A stretch of 6,677 bases of DNA from Campylobacterales bacterium (GTDB lineage Bacteria; Campylobacterota; Campylobacteria; Campylobacterales; QNZT01): assembly GCA_027056215.1 (NCBI GenBank), contig JALULO010000236.1:1-6677 (forward strand), read 5' to 3'. Positions 5,874-6,677 of this stretch are shown one piece after another; the first letter of the stretch is position 1, and every line of letters starts with the position of its first letter. A program made the translations under genes and the position numbers. The notes below the pieces were generated by a model. The model was not told the origin of the DNA, made no database searches, and was given only the letters and a program-made list of their open reading frames with translations.

Positions 5874-6533
5874 TCAACCAACCGTTATATCTTTAGCACG
5901 TTTTTTAAAGTACTCTTTTTCTACACCGCAAAGTGGGCATTTTCCAGGTGCTTTTTTCCCTTTATGGACATGACCACACACTTCACAAACATACTCTTCC
6001 TCTTCTTCACTTGCAAAAAAGCCTTCATCCATCAATGCTTGTTTAAGCGCTAAATACTCAGCTTCATGTTCTACCTCAACTTTCCCGATAGCCGTAAATA
6101 ATCTTGCAATCGCTTTTAAATCTTCTTCTTTTGCAATGGCTGCAAAGTTTGGATACATCTCTTCATGTTCATACTTTTCACCGTCAGCTGCATACTGAAT
6201 ATTTTTACGTGTCGTGTCAAGTTCTACATCATTGACAAGTTTGTTATAGGCTTTAAATTCTGCCATAGCATGGTACTTTTCGTTGTTCGCAGCTTCTTGG
6301 AAAAATCTTGCGATTCTATGTAACCCTTCTTTCATCGCCATATCTGCAAAAAATTCATATTTGTTTCTAGCTTGTGATTCACCCGCAAATGCTTTCATGA
6401 GATTTACAGCTGTTAGGTTTTCTGTAATCATCTCCATATCCTGACCACAACAAACAAGTGTTCCGCCACCTACATTTTGAACTTCTACTTCATTACCGCA
6501 TTTACTACATCTATATGTTTCATATTGTCTCAT
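5874..6533 (-). CDS. Desulforubrerythrin (Rrc-like peroxide reductase)
   Basis: A 219-aa cytoplasmic non-haem iron protein with three iron modules, as in Campylobacter jejuni Rrc (Cj0012c). First is a desulforedoxin-like Fe(Cys)4 site (Cys9, Cys12, Cys28, Cys29). Next is a ferritin-like diiron domain, with probable ligands Glu52, Glu85, His88, Glu119, Glu122, Glu153 and His156. Last is a C-terminal rubredoxin site (Cys183, Cys186, Cys199, Cys202). Such proteins reduce hydrogen peroxide to water with electrons passed through the Fe-Cys4 centres. The frame stays open upstream to 6641, but the true start is the ATG at 6533-6531: it gives the family N-terminus MRQYETYRC, has AAGGA 7 nt upstream, and avoids overlap with the ferritin-like gene. 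The tail before the rubredoxin part is very acidic (176-180). It probably shares a transcript with the ferritin-like gene 28 bp upstream. Confidence 0.93.
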   Translation of the reverse strand: MRQYETYRCSKCGNEVEVQNVGGGTLVCCGQDMEMITENLTAVNLMKAFAGESQARNKYEFFADMAMKEGLHRIARFFQEAANNEKYHAMAEFKAYNKLVNDVELDTTRKNIQYAADGEKYEHEEMYPNFAAIAKEEDLKAIARLFTAIGKVEVEHEAEYLALKQALMDEGFFASEEEEEYVCEVCGHVHKGKKAPGKCPLCGVEKEYFKKRAKDITVG

Positions 6534-6561
6534 TATTTTTTCCTTATTTGATTTGGTATAC

Positions 6562-6677
6562 TTATCGGTTTTTAATACTTTCAACAAATTCAGTGATATC
6601 ATCATGAAGTGCTTGTAAATCTTCTTCATGTTCCACTTCATCTGCCAATATCTGACTCACGATATCATATGTTACGA
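6562..6677 (-). CDS. Ferritin-like protein, C-terminal end only
   Basis: A minus-strand frame enters from the right edge (first full codon at 6675) and stops with TAA at 6564-6562, giving 37 residues. The segment ILADEVEHEEDLQALHDDI matches the last helix of a bacterioferritin/Dps-like ferritin domain. The Asp-Glu-x-Glu-His-Glu cluster supplies diiron ligands (E-x-x-H type) there. The exact subfamily (bacterioferritin, Dps-like or unnamed ferritin-like) cannot be settled from this end. Being 28 bp upstream of the desulforubrerythrin gene on the same strand, it is probably the preceding gene of an iron/oxidative-stress operon. Confidence 0.7.
   Translation of the reverse strand, partial: VTYDIVSQILADEVEHEEDLQALHDDITEFVESIKNR

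Noticed and set aside
6534..6641. N-terminal extension of the rubrerythrin frame by 36 residues
   Set aside because: The extra residues overlap the ferritin-like gene in another frame, and the ATG at 6533 has a strong ribosome-binding site and the family N-terminus.

Overview
The window looks like a piece of an AT-rich Campylobacterota chromosome, most like the Sulfurimonas/Sulfurovum type. This rests on recognisable gene content: a desulforubrerythrin closely resembling Campylobacter jejuni Rrc (Cj0012c), a 340-residue NrdB separated from NrdA, and an outer-membrane protein of a kind I recall only from this group. The genus is inferred.

Left part (1-1339): the first codons of a minus-strand gene leave at the left edge. 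Next to them is a small unknown minus-strand protein (50-364), divergent from an exported beta-barrel protein (446-1339). The divergent gap is very AT-rich and holds a perfect 16-bp palindrome with overlapping -10-like boxes on both strands.

Middle part (1340-3860): nrdB (class I ribonucleotide reductase small subunit, diiron/tyrosyl radical), a nitrilase-superfamily amidohydrolase and pcm (L-isoaspartyl methyltransferase) form a tight plus-strand run. The last two share an ATGA stop/start overlap. A -10-like box for nrdB lies inside a terminator-like hairpin that would end the upstream outer-membrane transcript.

Right-centre (3950-5738): a complete type II restriction-modification pair on the minus strand, convergent with pcm. 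The cytosine-C5 methyltransferase comes first, with a probable TTG start. The Eco47II-family endonuclease follows, overlapping it by 11 nt. Both proteins point to GGNCC as the target, and I find only one GGNCC site in the whole window. No separate controller (C) gene or Vsr gene is present.

Right end (5874-6677): a desulforubrerythrin (peroxide reductase) lies 28 bp downstream of the C-terminal end of a ferritin-like protein, a likely iron/oxidative-stress operon. Between this operon and the methyltransferase gene are a perfect 13-bp inverted repeat and a probable methyltransferase promoter.

I found no tRNA, rRNA, CRISPR array, insertion sequence or attachment site. The most variable (accessory) element is the restriction-modification pair set among housekeeping and stress genes. 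No gap exceeds about 140 bp.
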